A stretch of 64,000 bases of DNA from Chloroflexota bacterium (lineage in GTDB: Bacteria > Chloroflexota > Limnocylindria > Limnocylindrales > CSP1-4): contig JACPOU010000029.1 in NCBI GenBank assembly GCA_016191345.1, positions 62,001-126,000 on the forward strand. Direction: 5' to 3'. Under the pieces are notes generated by a model. That model searched no databases. It was not told the DNA's origin and saw nothing but the letters and a program-made list of their open reading frames with translations. Every line of letters starts with the position of its first letter. Positions within the stretch are counted from its first letter, which is position 1. The translations under genes were made by a program, and so were the position numbers. Below are positions 23,364 through 31,963 of this stretch, piece by piece.

Positions 23364-23804
23364 TCAGCGGTAGCCGGGCTCGCGGAAGATGTCGTAGGCG
23401 GCCCGGGCCAGCATCGCCAGCCCGATGGCGGTCAGCCACAGGCCGGGCCCGTTCGTGAAGACCTCGGTCGGCTGGTCGAATCGGAAGACCCGCAGGGCGA
23501 GCAGGTCCGCGAGCTGGATCCCGAACGCGATCCAGCCGGTCGCCGCGAGGATCGCGTAGGCCGGCCAGCGATCCGCGCCGACAGGGCGCTCCGTCGCGTA
23601 CGGCAGGGTCACGAGGGCGATCGTCGCGAGCGCCACGACGAAGACGAGGATCCCGAAACCGTCGAAGCCGTTGCCCGTGAGCTCGGGCAGGCCGTTCTCG
23701 CCGCCGACGGCCCACCAGCGCAGGACGGAGCCGGCCAGGATGAGGACGGCCCCGAGGGCTGCGAGGAGCCGGGCCCGGCCGACCGGGCGGCGGTGCATCG
23801 TCAT
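23364..23804 (-). CDS. Small integral membrane protein of unknown function
   Basis: A 146-residue protein with four hydrophobic segments (LLAALGAVLILAGSVLRWW, FGILVFVVALATIALVTL, AYAILAATGWIAFGIQL, GLWLTAIGLAMLARAAYDI). The WW after TM1 and the short loops are common in small bacterial membrane proteins. No family is recognised. The ATG at 23804 overlaps the hpt stop (ATGA). Confidence 0.65.
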   Translation of the reverse strand: MTMHRRPVGRARLLAALGAVLILAGSVLRWWAVGGENGLPELTGNGFDGFGILVFVVALATIALVTLPYATERPVGADRWPAYAILAATGWIAFGIQLADLLALRVFRFDQPTEVFTNGPGLWLTAIGLAMLARAAYDIFREPGYR

Positions 23805-24367
23805 GCCAGCTCCGCGTAGACCTCGGGGCGGAGCACCCCGACGAACCGGAGGTTGCGGTAGAGCTCGCCGTAGTCGAGACCGTAGCCGACCACGAACTGG
23901 TCCGGGATCGTGAAGCCCGTGTAGTCCACCGGGATCTCGACCAGGCGCCGGGCCGGCTTGTCCAGGAGGGTGCAGATCCGCAGCGAGGCCGGCTTCTTGC
24001 CGCCGAGGTAGCGGACGAGGTAGTTCAGGGTCAGGCCCGTGTCGATGATGTCCTCGCAGATCAGGACGTCCTCGCCCTCGATCGTCGAGGACAGGTCCTT
24101 GAGGATCCGGACAAGCCCCGAGGATTCGGTCGTGGCGCCGCCGTAGGACGAGACCTCCATGAGGTCGATCCGGACCGGCAGCGAGATCGCGCGCATGAGG
24201 TCGGCCATGAAGGGCAGGGAGCCCTTGAGGACGCTGACGAGCGTCAGCTGGCGACCGGCGTAGTCGGCGCTGATCCGGGCGCCCAGCTCGGACACCCGGT
24301 CCTGGATCTGCGCCTCGGTGAGGAGGACCTCCCCGATGTCGGCGTGCATGTCGGTGGGGGTCCTCAT
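23801..24367 (-). CDS. hpt: Hypoxanthine phosphoribosyltransferase
   Basis: A 188-residue type I phosphoribosyltransferase for purine salvage (hypoxanthine or guanine plus PRPP to IMP or GMP). The PRPP-binding motif is VLICEDIIDTGLTLNYL. LTLVSVLKGSLPFMADLMRAI supplies the PPi loop, and DYTGFTIPDQFVVGYGLDYGELYRNL the purine-binding end. ATG 24367 is chosen because it overlaps a TGA in another frame (ATGA at 24367-24364) and matches normal family length. The same frame is open upstream to 25108, so a fused reading of 435 residues exists on paper (see the next feature). Confidence 0.92.
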   Translation of the reverse strand: MRTPTDMHADIGEVLLTEAQIQDRVSELGARISADYAGRQLTLVSVLKGSLPFMADLMRAISLPVRIDLMEVSSYGGATTESSGLVRILKDLSSTIEGEDVLICEDIIDTGLTLNYLVRYLGGKKPASLRICTLLDKPARRLVEIPVDYTGFTIPDQFVVGYGLDYGELYRNLRFVGVLRPEVYAELA

Positions 24368-25108
24368 CGGCGCGGGAAGTCCTCCTTGGCCTGGTGGGCG
24401 GGCTGCAGGGACCCGGCTCGGGTGGCCGTCGTGGCGTCGCTCGCGGGCTCGCCTGCGCCGGCAAGGCCAGCCCCCGCCGCGGAGCGTGCGGCGGCGGCAG
24501 CGCGGCGGCGGCGCGACCTTGACCGGTTCCGTGCCGTTCGGGCCGGATCGGCGGCGCGGGACGCGGGAGCCCAGACCGCGCCCGCCTGGCTCGCGTCGCC
24601 CGGATCCACGGCCGGCCCGGGGTCGAGCGCCGGCCCCGAGCGTCCCGGAGAGGGAGTCGGCGAGCGCGAGGCGCCCGTACTTCAGCATGATCGCCCGGAA
24701 GTCACGGGCATAGAAGAGCTTGATCCGGAGGTCCGGGTAGAGCTCGCGGAGGCGCCGGAGCTTGCGGTTCTTCTTCCGGACCAGTCGCTGCTTGAGCGTG
24801 GTCAGCTCGAGGTAGAGATCCATGTCGGGCAGGTAGAAGTCCGGCGAAAAACTCTCGACGACGTCGCCGTCGAGGTTCCAGAGGATCGGGAACGTCCGCG
24901 GCTCGTAGTCCCAGCGGACGCCGTAGAAGTCGAGGATGCGGGCCATCTCCGCCTCGCTGCCATGGGCGAAGAGCGGCCACCGCCGGCCACTCGCGTCCGC
25001 CCCGCTGAGGGGCGCCACCGAGGGCCGGTCGACCCGAGGTTCCCTCGCGGAGACAGGAACGGGCGGCGGTGGATCCGCCCAGCCGGCGTGGGACGACGCC
25101 TCGGTCAT
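24364..25108 (-). CDS. Nuclease-like PD...ELT domain protein, probably frameshifted in its tail
   Basis: From ATG 25108 the first 145 residues look real: a helix at SEAEMARILDFYGVRW, then FSPDFYLPDMDLYLELTTLKQR (Pro89-Asp90, Glu101), a basic helix and DLRIKLFYARDF. The PD...E-x-T pattern is like a PD-(D/E)XK fold with Thr in place of Lys. Beyond about 24660 the same frame becomes Arg-rich and runs into hpt without a stop. Another frame there reads plausible Ala-rich protein ending QPAHQAKEDFPRR with a TGA at 24366-24364 that overlaps the hpt ATG. I therefore propose a one-base frameshift between about 24660 and 24610. It is coupled to 25105-25464 by ATGA. Confidence 0.5.
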
Positions 25109-25464
25109 CCGGCGCGGCCTCGGCGCTCGGCCGGGCCTGTCCGGCGTGTTCGGCCGAGGAGCCCGACGAGGTCCCCGTTCCAGCGTTCGAGGAGCCCGTG
25201 CATGTCGAGGACGTCATCCGCGGAGACCGGGGGCCCGTCCCCGCGCCGCGCGGCCTCGGCGGCCTCGGGGCCTGCGGGATGGCCGGAGTCAGGGTCCTGG
25301 ATGAAGCCCAGCGCCGTGCTGCGGCACGCGGTGCACTCGATCTGCAGGAAGAGGAGGTCGTCCCGCCGGGCGAGGATCCGGATCCGCTCGGCGGGGACGC
25401 GCTCCTCGCAGACGGTGCAATCGAGGCCGTCCTGAAGTGCGCGCAGGTGATCCTGGGGACCCAT
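25105..25464 (-). CDS. Small zinc-ribbon-like protein
   Basis: A 119-residue protein. Two CxxC knuckles (DCTVCEERVP and ECTACRST), separated by about 26 residues that include LLFLQIE, form a probable zinc ribbon. The C-terminal half is helical and Arg-rich at the end. The function is unknown. ATG 25464 has no Shine-Dalgarno, but GGTACACT ends 8 bases upstream, again a leaderless layout. It heads the minus-strand operon with the nuclease-like gene, hpt and the membrane protein. Confidence 0.7.
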   Translation of the reverse strand: MGPQDHLRALQDGLDCTVCEERVPAERIRILARRDDLLFLQIECTACRSTALGFIQDPDSGHPAGPEAAEAARRGDGPPVSADDVLDMHGLLERWNGDLVGLLGRTRRTGPAERRGRAG

Positions 25465-25472
25465 CCACGCGG

Positions 25473-25478
25473 AGTGTA
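25473..25478 (-). promoter_or_regulatory. -10 element TACACT of a leaderless start
   Basis: On the minus strand GGTACACT ends 8 bases before ATG 25464. No ribosome binding site is visible. It would drive the zinc-ribbon-to-hpt operon. Confidence 0.5.
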
Positions 25479-25513
25479 CCGCTCATGGCCCGATCCGGGG
25501 CGCCTTGCCTGCG

Positions 25514-25530
25514 ATACCCCCAGGGGGTAT
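25514..25530. promoter_or_regulatory. CsoR operator (ATACCCCC-A-GGGGGTAT)
   Basis: A perfect 8-bp inverted repeat with a one-base centre, 54 bases upstream of the csoR ATG. G/C runs flanked by AT bases in this symmetry are the known recognition pattern of CsoR-family repressors. It sits in the divergent gap, so it could also influence the minus-strand gene at 25464. Confidence 0.8.
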
Positions 25531-25584
25531 GATCGGATCGCTCGACCCGGCGACGGGCGACGTTCACTGGAGCACCCGACCACG

Positions 25585-25935
25585 ATGCCCACCACGCAGG
25601 ATCCTGCCCATCTCCACTCGGCGGACGAGACGTTCCGCCACTCCTATTCGAAGGACAAGGCCCAGCTCGTCCGGCGCCTTGCCCGGATCGAGGGACAGGT
25701 CCGGGGCATCGCCCGGATGATCGAGCGCGAGGAGTATTGCGTGGACATCCTCCAGCAGACGGCCGCGCTCCGGGCCGCCGTCGACTCGCTCGCCATCCTC
25801 GTCCTCGAGGACCACGTCCAGGGCTGCGTCCGCACGGCGGCCGAGCACGGCGACGCGGATCGCTACGTCGACGAGGTCGTGGACGTTGTCCGGCGGACCC
25901 TCGGACGGCCCGTCCGGGGGACCGGGCGAGGCTGA
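25585..25935 (+). CDS. csoR: Copper-sensing transcriptional repressor CsoR
   Basis: A 116-residue all-helical repressor. The Cu(I) ligands are Cys52 (EEYCVDILQQ), His77 (LEDHVQG) and Cys81, with exactly the CsoR spacing. The DNA-binding face has RRLARIEGQVRGIARMI. The first 20 residues form a His-containing lead. The start is ATG 25585. The operator at 25514-25530 indicates autoregulation with release by Cu(I). No copper ATPase is adjacent; the Csp-like gene at 2247 is the nearest copper-related gene in view. Confidence 0.93.
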   Translation: MPTTQDPAHLHSADETFRHSYSKDKAQLVRRLARIEGQVRGIARMIEREEYCVDILQQTAALRAAVDSLAILVLEDHVQGCVRTAAEHGDADRYVDEVVDVVRRTLGRPVRGTGRG

Positions 25936-25943
25936 CCGGGCAC

Positions 25944-25988
25944 TTATCCACGACCCGGCGGCAGAACCTGCAGATGGCGGTGGATAAC
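25944..25988. promoter_or_regulatory. Two inverted DnaA-box-like sequences upstream of rsmG
   Basis: TTATCCACG at 25944-25952 and GTGGATAAC at 25980-25988 each match the DnaA box consensus TTATCCACA at eight of nine positions, and face each other across 27 bases. rsmG often lies near the chromosomal origin. No dnaA, parA/B or rpmH is seen in the window, so this may be a DnaA-responsive promoter or a relic rather than oriC. Confidence 0.55.
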
Positions 25989-25992
25989 CCCG

Positions 25993-26021
25993 TTGACGGC
26001 CCTCGGGCGGGGCCGTAGCGT
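25993..26021 (+). promoter_or_regulatory. Candidate promoter of rsmG
   Basis: TTGACG (25993-25998), a 17-base spacer and TAGCGT (26016-26021). It lies directly after the second DnaA-box-like site and would give a leader of about 160 bases to GTG 26187. Confidence 0.45.
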
Positions 26022-26186
26022 CCGCCTTCCGCATCGGGGCGGCACCCGGGGCGCGTGGCTCGCGAGGGGTTCGGGGAGACCCGGCCGGAACCGACCGAGC
26101 CACGCCAGACCGAGGCCACGGATGCGATCGAACGACGACGCCGGGGGCGGTCTCCGGTGGCGGTGGTCACCTCGAAGGAGGGACCC

Positions 26187-26951
26187 GTGAACCGCCATCG
26201 AGCACCGCTCCCGACGCGCGTCGAGGCCCTGCCGGAGCTTCCTCCCGAATACGCGCTGGAGCTTGAGCGCGCCCTCGAGGCGCTCGGGGTGCGCCTGTCC
26301 ACCGAGGCCCGGACCGCCGTCGACAGCCACGTCCGCCTCCTCGTCGCCTGGAACGAGGCGATCAACTTGACGGCAATCCGCGAGCCGGCGGCCGTGGCCC
26401 GGCTGCACGTAGCCGACAGCCTCTCGGCGCTGCCCCTCGTCCTCGGCGGACCCCACGCCCGCATCGCCGATCTCGGCAGCGGCGGCGGGTTCCCCGGCCT
26501 GCCCCTCGCGGCGGCGCTCCCGGGGGCATGGGTCACCCTCATCGACTCGGTGGCGAAGAAGGCGGCCTTCCTCGAGGCCGCGGCCGCGGCGACCGGACTC
26601 GGTGGCCGCGTGCGCGTTCTCGCCGCGCGCATGGAGGCCGTCCCCGGCGGCGCTCCGTTCGACCTCGTGACGGCGCGGGCCGTCGGCCCGCTCGACGACC
26701 TCGCGGAGCTGGCGCTGCCGGTCCTCGCCATGGGCGGGCGCCTCATTGCCTGGAAGCGCGGCGACCTTCGGGCAGAGCTGGAATCGGCGACCCGCGCCGC
26801 GCGCAGCCTGGGTGGCGGCCGCCCGAGGGTCCATCCGGTTCCGGCGACGGCCGGCCTCGACGGCCACGTGCTCGTCGAGATCCGGAAGGTGGCGGCGACG
26901 CCCCGGGGCTATCCGCGGGACCCCGCGGCACGCCGCCGGGCGCCATGGTGA
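26187..26951 (+). CDS. rsmG: 16S rRNA (guanine-527-N7)-methyltransferase RsmG
   Basis: A 254-residue SAM-dependent methyltransferase. The SAM site is ARIADLGSGGGFPGLPLA, preceded by WNEAINLTAIREP and LHVADSLSALPL, all typical of RsmG/GidB. LIDSVAKKAAFLEAAA follows, then VTARAVGPLDDL. The C-terminal RGYPRDPAARRRAPW is a variant of the family's usual end. It makes m7G527 in the 16S rRNA decoding region. The start is GTG 26187 with AAGGAGGG at 26175-26182; an upstream in-frame extension reads as non-coding. Confidence 0.93.
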   Translation: MNRHRAPLPTRVEALPELPPEYALELERALEALGVRLSTEARTAVDSHVRLLVAWNEAINLTAIREPAAVARLHVADSLSALPLVLGGPHARIADLGSGGGFPGLPLAAALPGAWVTLIDSVAKKAAFLEAAAAATGLGGRVRVLAARMEAVPGGAPFDLVTARAVGPLDDLAELALPVLAMGGRLIAWKRGDLRAELESATRAARSLGGGRPRVHPVPATAGLDGHVLVEIRKVAATPRGYPRDPAARRRAPW

Positions 26952-27013
26952 AGCGGCGGGCCCGGGCCACGGGACGATGACCGGCGACGGCCCGACGGCG
27001 CCCGGCACGCTGG

Positions 27014-27019
27014 TACGCT
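27014..27019 (+). promoter_or_regulatory. -10 element TACGCT of a leaderless start
   Basis: GGTACGCT ends 8 bases before ATG 27028, with no ribosome binding site. It should drive the phosphodiesterase and the transporter genes coupled to it. Confidence 0.5.
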
Positions 27020-27027
27020 GATCGCCC

Positions 27028-27750
27028 ATGCGGATCGCGGTCCTGTCCGACATTCACGCCAACCTCAGCGCGCTCGACGCGGTCCTGGCGGCGGCCGGCG
27101 CGGTCGACGCCGTGTGGCAGCTCGGCGACATCGTCGGCTACGGCCCGGATCCGGACGGCGTCGTCGACCGTCTCCGGTCGATCGGGGCGCGGGGCGTGAA
27201 GGGCAATCACGACGCGGCCGCCGTCGGCGGCCTCGAGATCGAGTGGTTCAACGCCGACGCCCGTGGAGCCATGGAATGGACGCGCTCGGCGATCGCCCCG
27301 GGGACCGTCGCCTGGCTCACGGCCCTGCCCGAGGTCGCGGTGGAGGATGAGGCCACGCTCGTCCATGGCAGCCCGCGCGAGCCGATCTGGGAATACGTGA
27401 CGTCGGTCCCGGTTGCCCGCGCCAACCTCGGTCTCCTGCAGACCCGGATCGGGCTCAACGGCCACACCCACCTGCCCGTGGCCTTCGTCGAGGAGGACGG
27501 CCGGATCGAGGTCGTGGCTCCCGGTGACGGGTCGGTGCTGGAGCTGCGCGGCCGCCGCGCACTCGTCAATCCGGGGAGTGTCGGCCAACCCCGCGACGGC
27601 GATCCCCGGAGCGCCTACCTCATCCTCGACACCGACGCGGACACCGTCGCCTGGCACCGGGTCGCCTACGACATCGAGGCCGTCCAGGCGGACATGCGCG
27701 CTGCGGGCCTCCCGGCCTCCCTGATCGCCCGTCTCGCCGTCGGCCTGTGA
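27028..27750 (+). CDS. Metallophosphoesterase (YfcE/MJ0936-type phosphodiesterase)
   Basis: A 240-residue calcineurin-like phosphoesterase. The metal site motifs are in order: AVLSDIHANL (Asp8, His10), WQLGDIVGYG, VKGNHDAA, LVHGSPRE and LNGHTHLP. Family members hydrolyse phosphodiesters in small molecules; cyclic nucleotides are possible but unproven. Its stop overlaps the GTG of the first KimA-like transporter, which makes a nucleotide-signal link attractive because KimA-type proteins are c-di-AMP controlled in Firmicutes. That link is inference. Confidence 0.88.
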   Translation: MRIAVLSDIHANLSALDAVLAAAGAVDAVWQLGDIVGYGPDPDGVVDRLRSIGARGVKGNHDAAAVGGLEIEWFNADARGAMEWTRSAIAPGTVAWLTALPEVAVEDEATLVHGSPREPIWEYVTSVPVARANLGLLQTRIGLNGHTHLPVAFVEEDGRIEVVAPGDGSVLELRGRRALVNPGSVGQPRDGDPRSAYLILDTDADTVAWHRVAYDIEAVQADMRAAGLPASLIARLAVGL

Positions 27751-29756
27751 TCGGCGGTCGCCAGCCCATCCGGGGCCGGAAGCTCGGCGATCGTCGCCTC
27801 CGCGTCGAGCGCCCGCATGCCGCCTACTTCCGCTGGAGCGGCAAGGGCGTCATGAAGGCCAAGGAATCGGCGAGCGTCCCGACCACGGGTCTCGGCCGCG
27901 CCCTGGCCTCCGTGCGCTGGTTCTTCCTCGGCCGGCCGCTGGCCTCCGACGAGGAGATCGGCGAGCGGCTCTCGAAGAAGAAGGCCCTCGCGATCTTCAG
28001 CTCCGATGCGATCTCGAGCTCGGCCTATGCGACCGAGGAGATCCTCCGCGTCCTCATCCTCGGCGGCGTGGCCGCCCTCGCGCTGGGCCTCGAGGTCTCG
28101 ATCGCGATCGCGGTCCTGCTCATCGCGGTCGCGATCAGCTACCGCCAGGTCTGCCTCGCCTACCCGACCGGCGGCGGGTCCTACTCCGTGTCCAAGAAGA
28201 ACTTCGGCCGGAACGTCTCGCTGATCGCGGCTTCCGCGCTGCTGATCGACTACGTCATGACCGTCGCGGTCTCGACGACCTCGGCCGTGGAGCAGATCAC
28301 CTCCGCGGTCCCGGAGCTCCTCGACCAGCGCGTCATCATCGGCGTGCTCGCGATCGGGCTCATCACGATCGGCAATCTGCGCGGCCTCCGGGAGGCCGGC
28401 AACATCTTCGCCATCCCGACGTATCTGTTCGTCGGATCGGCGCTGCTCATGATCGCCATCGGGACGTTCAGGATCGTCGTTCTCGGGGAGCGAGGCGATT
28501 TCTCCGCCGGGATCGCCGAGCAGGCCGGCAGGCTGCCCGAGCAGGTCGGGATCCTGCTCCTCCTGCGGGCGTTCGCGGCCGGCGCCGTGGCCCTCACGGG
28601 GACGGAGGCGATCGCGACAGGCGTCCCGGCGTTCCAGCCGCCGGAGGCGAAGAATGCGGCGACGACCCTCGCTGCCATGGCCGGGCTCCTCGGCGTGCTC
28701 TTCATCGGGATCACCTTCCTCGCCGTGAACCTCGGGATCACCAACCTGGAGTTCCCGGAGAAGCAGACCGTCATCAGCCAGGGTGCCCGCCGCATCTACG
28801 GCGACAGCACGATTCCGTTCTTCCTGTTCCAGTCGTTCACGGCCCTGCTCCTCTTCCTGGCCGCGAACACGAGCTTCAATGCCTTTCCGCGGCTCCTCGC
28901 GATCCTTGCCGGCGATGCCCACATGCCGCGCCAGTTCGGCCTGCGAGGGGATCGGCTCGCCTTCTCCTACGGGATCGTCGTCCTTGCCGCGGTCGCGGCC
29001 AGCCTGGTGGTCCTGTTCAACGGCGAGACGCACCTGCTCATCCCGCTCTACGCCGTCGGCGTCTTCATCGACTTCACGATCAGCCAGGCGGGGATGATCC
29101 GGCACTGGCTGCGGGAGCGGCCGCCGGGCTGGCAGCGCCGCCTCGCGATCAACGCCTTCGGCTGCACGCTGACCGCGATCGTTGCGGTCGTCGTGACGGC
29201 GGCCAAGGCGCCGGCGTCGCTGATCGTCATCGTCCTCATCCCCCTCCTCGTTCTCCTGATGCTCTTCATCCGCCGCCAATACGACAGCCAGGCGGAGGAG
29301 CTGAGCGTCCGCGAGGACATCGTGTTTGCCGGCCCCCACCGCGAGCAGCGCGCGGTCGTCCCGGTCAACGGCATCAACCGGGCCGTGGTCCAGGCGGTGA
29401 CCTTCGCCCGGACGGTCGCGGCGGACGTGCGTGCCGTCTACGTCACGGAGGATGCCGCCGAGGCAGAGGCGATGCGCCGGCGCTGGGAGCGCCAGCTCCC
29501 GGGCGTGCCGCTCGTCATCGTCGAGTCGCCGTACCGGGCGATCGTCGAGCCGCTCATCGCCTATCTGGACGTGCTCGACGAGACATGGCCGCCGGACCGG
29601 GAGGCACCGATCACGATCGTCGTCCTGCCCGAATACGTCGCGAAGCGCTGGTGGGACCGGGTGCTGTATAACCAGACGGCGAAACGACTGAAGGCCGCGA
29701 TCGTGGGACGTGAGCACACTGTCATCGCCGACGTCCCGTTCCGTCGCGGCCACTGA
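27747..29756 (+). CDS. APC-superfamily transporter, KimA-like (potassium uptake candidate), copy 1
   Basis: A 669-residue protein with about 12 transmembrane segments and a C-terminal cytoplasmic domain. The start of the membrane part, KKALAIFSSDAISSSAYATE, closely resembles KimA/YdaO, a proton-coupled potassium importer. GSYSVSKKNFG and ANTSFNAFPRLLAILAGD are further family blocks. The soluble tail (VVPVNGINRAVVQAVTFART, PLVIVESPYRAIVEPLIAYL) is universal-stress-protein-like, as in KimA. Start GTG 27747 overlaps the phosphodiesterase stop. The neighbours (a paralogue, Usp and two TrkA/RCK proteins) support potassium. Amino acid transport remains possible. Confidence 0.8.
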   Translation: MIGGRQPIRGRKLGDRRLRVERPHAAYFRWSGKGVMKAKESASVPTTGLGRALASVRWFFLGRPLASDEEIGERLSKKKALAIFSSDAISSSAYATEEILRVLILGGVAALALGLEVSIAIAVLLIAVAISYRQVCLAYPTGGGSYSVSKKNFGRNVSLIAASALLIDYVMTVAVSTTSAVEQITSAVPELLDQRVIIGVLAIGLITIGNLRGLREAGNIFAIPTYLFVGSALLMIAIGTFRIVVLGERGDFSAGIAEQAGRLPEQVGILLLLRAFAAGAVALTGTEAIATGVPAFQPPEAKNAATTLAAMAGLLGVLFIGITFLAVNLGITNLEFPEKQTVISQGARRIYGDSTIPFFLFQSFTALLLFLAANTSFNAFPRLLAILAGDAHMPRQFGLRGDRLAFSYGIVVLAAVAASLVVLFNGETHLLIPLYAVGVFIDFTISQAGMIRHWLRERPPGWQRRLAINAFGCTLTAIVAVVVTAAKAPASLIVIVLIPLLVLLMLFIRRQYDSQAEELSVREDIVFAGPHREQRAVVPVNGINRAVVQAVTFARTVAADVRAVYVTEDAAEAEAMRRRWERQLPGVPLVIVESPYRAIVEPLIAYLDVLDETWPPDREAPITIVVLPEYVAKRWWDRVLYNQTAKRLKAAIVGREHTVIADVPFRRGH

Positions 29757-29802
29757 CCGCCGGACCGGACCCCGGGTGCCGCCCCGGCGCGGCAGGAGAT
29801 GC

Positions 29803-31848
29803 ATGATCGGAGGGCGGCGACCGCTCAAGGGTCGCAAGCTGGCGGACCGGCGCGTTCGCGTCGAGCGACCGCACTCGGCGTACTTCCGGTACACCGGTCC
29901 AGGGCAGCTGGTCGCCAAGGCCGCCGCGAGCGTCCCGACGACGCCCAGCGGGCGCCTCCTCGCCCGAATCCGCGCGGCGCTCTTCGGGCGACCGCTCGCC
30001 TCCGAGGAGGAGACCGGCGAGCGCCTTCCGAAGAAGAAGGCCCTCGCGATCTTCTCGTCAGACGCGATCTCGAGCTCTGCCTACGCCACCGAGGAGATCC
30101 TGCGGGTCCTCGTCCTCGCCGGCGCCGGCGCGATTCTCGTCTCGATCGAGATCGCGGTCGCGATCAGCGTGCTCCTCGCCGTCGTCGCGCTCTCCTACCG
30201 GCAGATCTGCCGCGCCTACCCCAACGGTGGCGGCGCCTATGCCGTGGCCAAGGAGAACATCGGCTCGATCGCCTCGCTCGTGGCGGCTGCCGCGCTCCTC
30301 ATCGACTACGTCATGACGGTCGCCGTCTCGACTGCCTCCGCGATCGCCCAGACCTACTCCGTCATCCCGGCGCTGTACGACGTGCGCGTCGAGATCGCGA
30401 TCGTCGCCATCGCCCTGATCACGATCGCGAACCTCCGCGGCCTCCGGGAATCCGGGAACATCTTCGCGATCCCGACGTACCTCTTCCTGGGCCTCGCCCT
30501 GCTCATGGTCGGGCTGGGCGTGGTGCGCATCGCCACGGGTGGCGCGACGGACCTCGCCCAGCCCGAGGCCGTGCCACTCGGGACCGAAGGGATCGGGCTG
30601 TTCCTGCTCCTCAGGGCCTTCGCGTCAGGCTCGGTTGCCCTGACAGGCACGGAGGCGATCGCGAACGGCGTACCGGCCTTCAAGCCGCCCGAATCGAGGA
30701 ACGCCTCGAACACCCTCGTCGCGATGGCCGTCCTTCTGGCGGTCCTGTTCGTCGGCATCACGGTGGTCGCCGACGGCTTCGGGATCCTGCCGACCGAGGA
30801 GGGTGGCCAGACGGTCGTGGCCGTCGTGGCGTCCGTCGTGTTCGGGGCCGGATCGCCGCTGTTCTACGCCTTCCAGGCCTCGACCGCGCTGATCCTGTTC
30901 CTGGCCGCGAACACGAGCTTCAACGCCTTCCCGCGGCTCGCCGCCCTCCTCGCCGAGGACGGCTACATGCCTCGCCAGTTCAGCTTCCGCGGCGACCGCC
31001 TCGCCTTCTCGTGGGGGATCGTCCTGCTCGCCGCGATCGCCGCCATCCTCATCGCCGTGTTCGGCGGCGACACCAATGCGCTCATCCCGCTCTACTCCGT
31101 CGGCGTCTTCGTGACGTTCACGCTCTCGCAGGCGGGGATGGTCCGCCACTGGGCGCGCGCGAAGGGCCCCGGCTGGACCTGGCGAGCCACGATCAACGCG
31201 GTCGGCGGGATCCTGACCTTCGTCGTCCTCATCGTGGTCGCCGGGGTGAAGTTCACCGACGGCGCGTACCTGGTCGTCATCCTCGTCCCGACTCTCGTCG
31301 CGGTGATGCTGTTCATCCGGCGGCAGTACGCGCGGAGCGCGATCCAGCTCGCGATCCGGGATGACTACGTCGCGACGCCGCCGATCCGGGACGAGCGTGT
31401 CGTCGTCCCCGTCCCGACCCTCAATCGCGCGGTCGTCCAGGCCGTCAATGTCGCGCGGTCCATCGCCGCCGACGTCCGGGCGGTCTTCATTTCCGAGGTG
31501 CCGGAGGCCGCCGAGGCGATGCGCGAGCGATGGGAGCGGCAGGTCCCGGGCGTGCCGCTCGTGCTCATCGGCTCGCCGTACCGCGCCCTGGCCGGGCCGC
31601 TCATCGCCTACCTCGACGTCCTGGATTCGGCGTGGCCCACCGATCGCCCGGAGCCCATCACGTTCGTCGTCATCCCGGAGTACGTCGCCAAGAGCTGGTG
31701 GGAGCGGATCCTCTACAACCAGTCGTCGCGGCGGCTCCGGACGATGCTGCTCGGCCGGCCGCACACCGTCGTCGTCAACGTGCCCTACCGGCGCGACGAC
31801 CCGGAGGCATTCGAGACCGGCCGGGGCCCCGGCGCAGCGTCGAGCTGA
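29803..31848 (+). CDS. APC-superfamily transporter, KimA-like (potassium uptake candidate), copy 2
   Basis: A 681-residue paralogue of the preceding gene with the same order: a basic N-terminus (GGRRPLKGRKLADRRVRVER), KKALAIFSSDAISSSAYATE, about 12 membrane segments, and a Usp-like cytoplasmic tail (VVPVPTLNRAVVQAVNVARS). ATG 29803 has GGCAGGAG upstream; an in-frame extension to 29710 would overlap copy 1 and is rejected. The two copies are clearly a tandem duplication that has diverged throughout. The terminal GRGPGAASS is low complexity. Confidence 0.8.
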   Translation: MIGGRRPLKGRKLADRRVRVERPHSAYFRYTGPGQLVAKAAASVPTTPSGRLLARIRAALFGRPLASEEETGERLPKKKALAIFSSDAISSSAYATEEILRVLVLAGAGAILVSIEIAVAISVLLAVVALSYRQICRAYPNGGGAYAVAKENIGSIASLVAAAALLIDYVMTVAVSTASAIAQTYSVIPALYDVRVEIAIVAIALITIANLRGLRESGNIFAIPTYLFLGLALLMVGLGVVRIATGGATDLAQPEAVPLGTEGIGLFLLLRAFASGSVALTGTEAIANGVPAFKPPESRNASNTLVAMAVLLAVLFVGITVVADGFGILPTEEGGQTVVAVVASVVFGAGSPLFYAFQASTALILFLAANTSFNAFPRLAALLAEDGYMPRQFSFRGDRLAFSWGIVLLAAIAAILIAVFGGDTNALIPLYSVGVFVTFTLSQAGMVRHWARAKGPGWTWRATINAVGGILTFVVLIVVAGVKFTDGAYLVVILVPTLVAVMLFIRRQYARSAIQLAIRDDYVATPPIRDERVVVPVPTLNRAVVQAVNVARSIAADVRAVFISEVPEAAEAMRERWERQVPGVPLVLIGSPYRALAGPLIAYLDVLDSAWPTDRPEPITFVVIPEYVAKSWWERILYNQSSRRLRTMLLGRPHTVVVNVPYRRDDPEAFETGRGPGAASS

Positions 31849-31963
31849 GCGGCCCTCGATCGCTCGCCGGGCCCGGTGGTATCGTGACCGGCGCGATGGC
31901 CCCGCTCGGGGCCCGGATCGAACGGGACCCGCCGTCCCGACCTTCGAGGCGCCCGACCACCTG

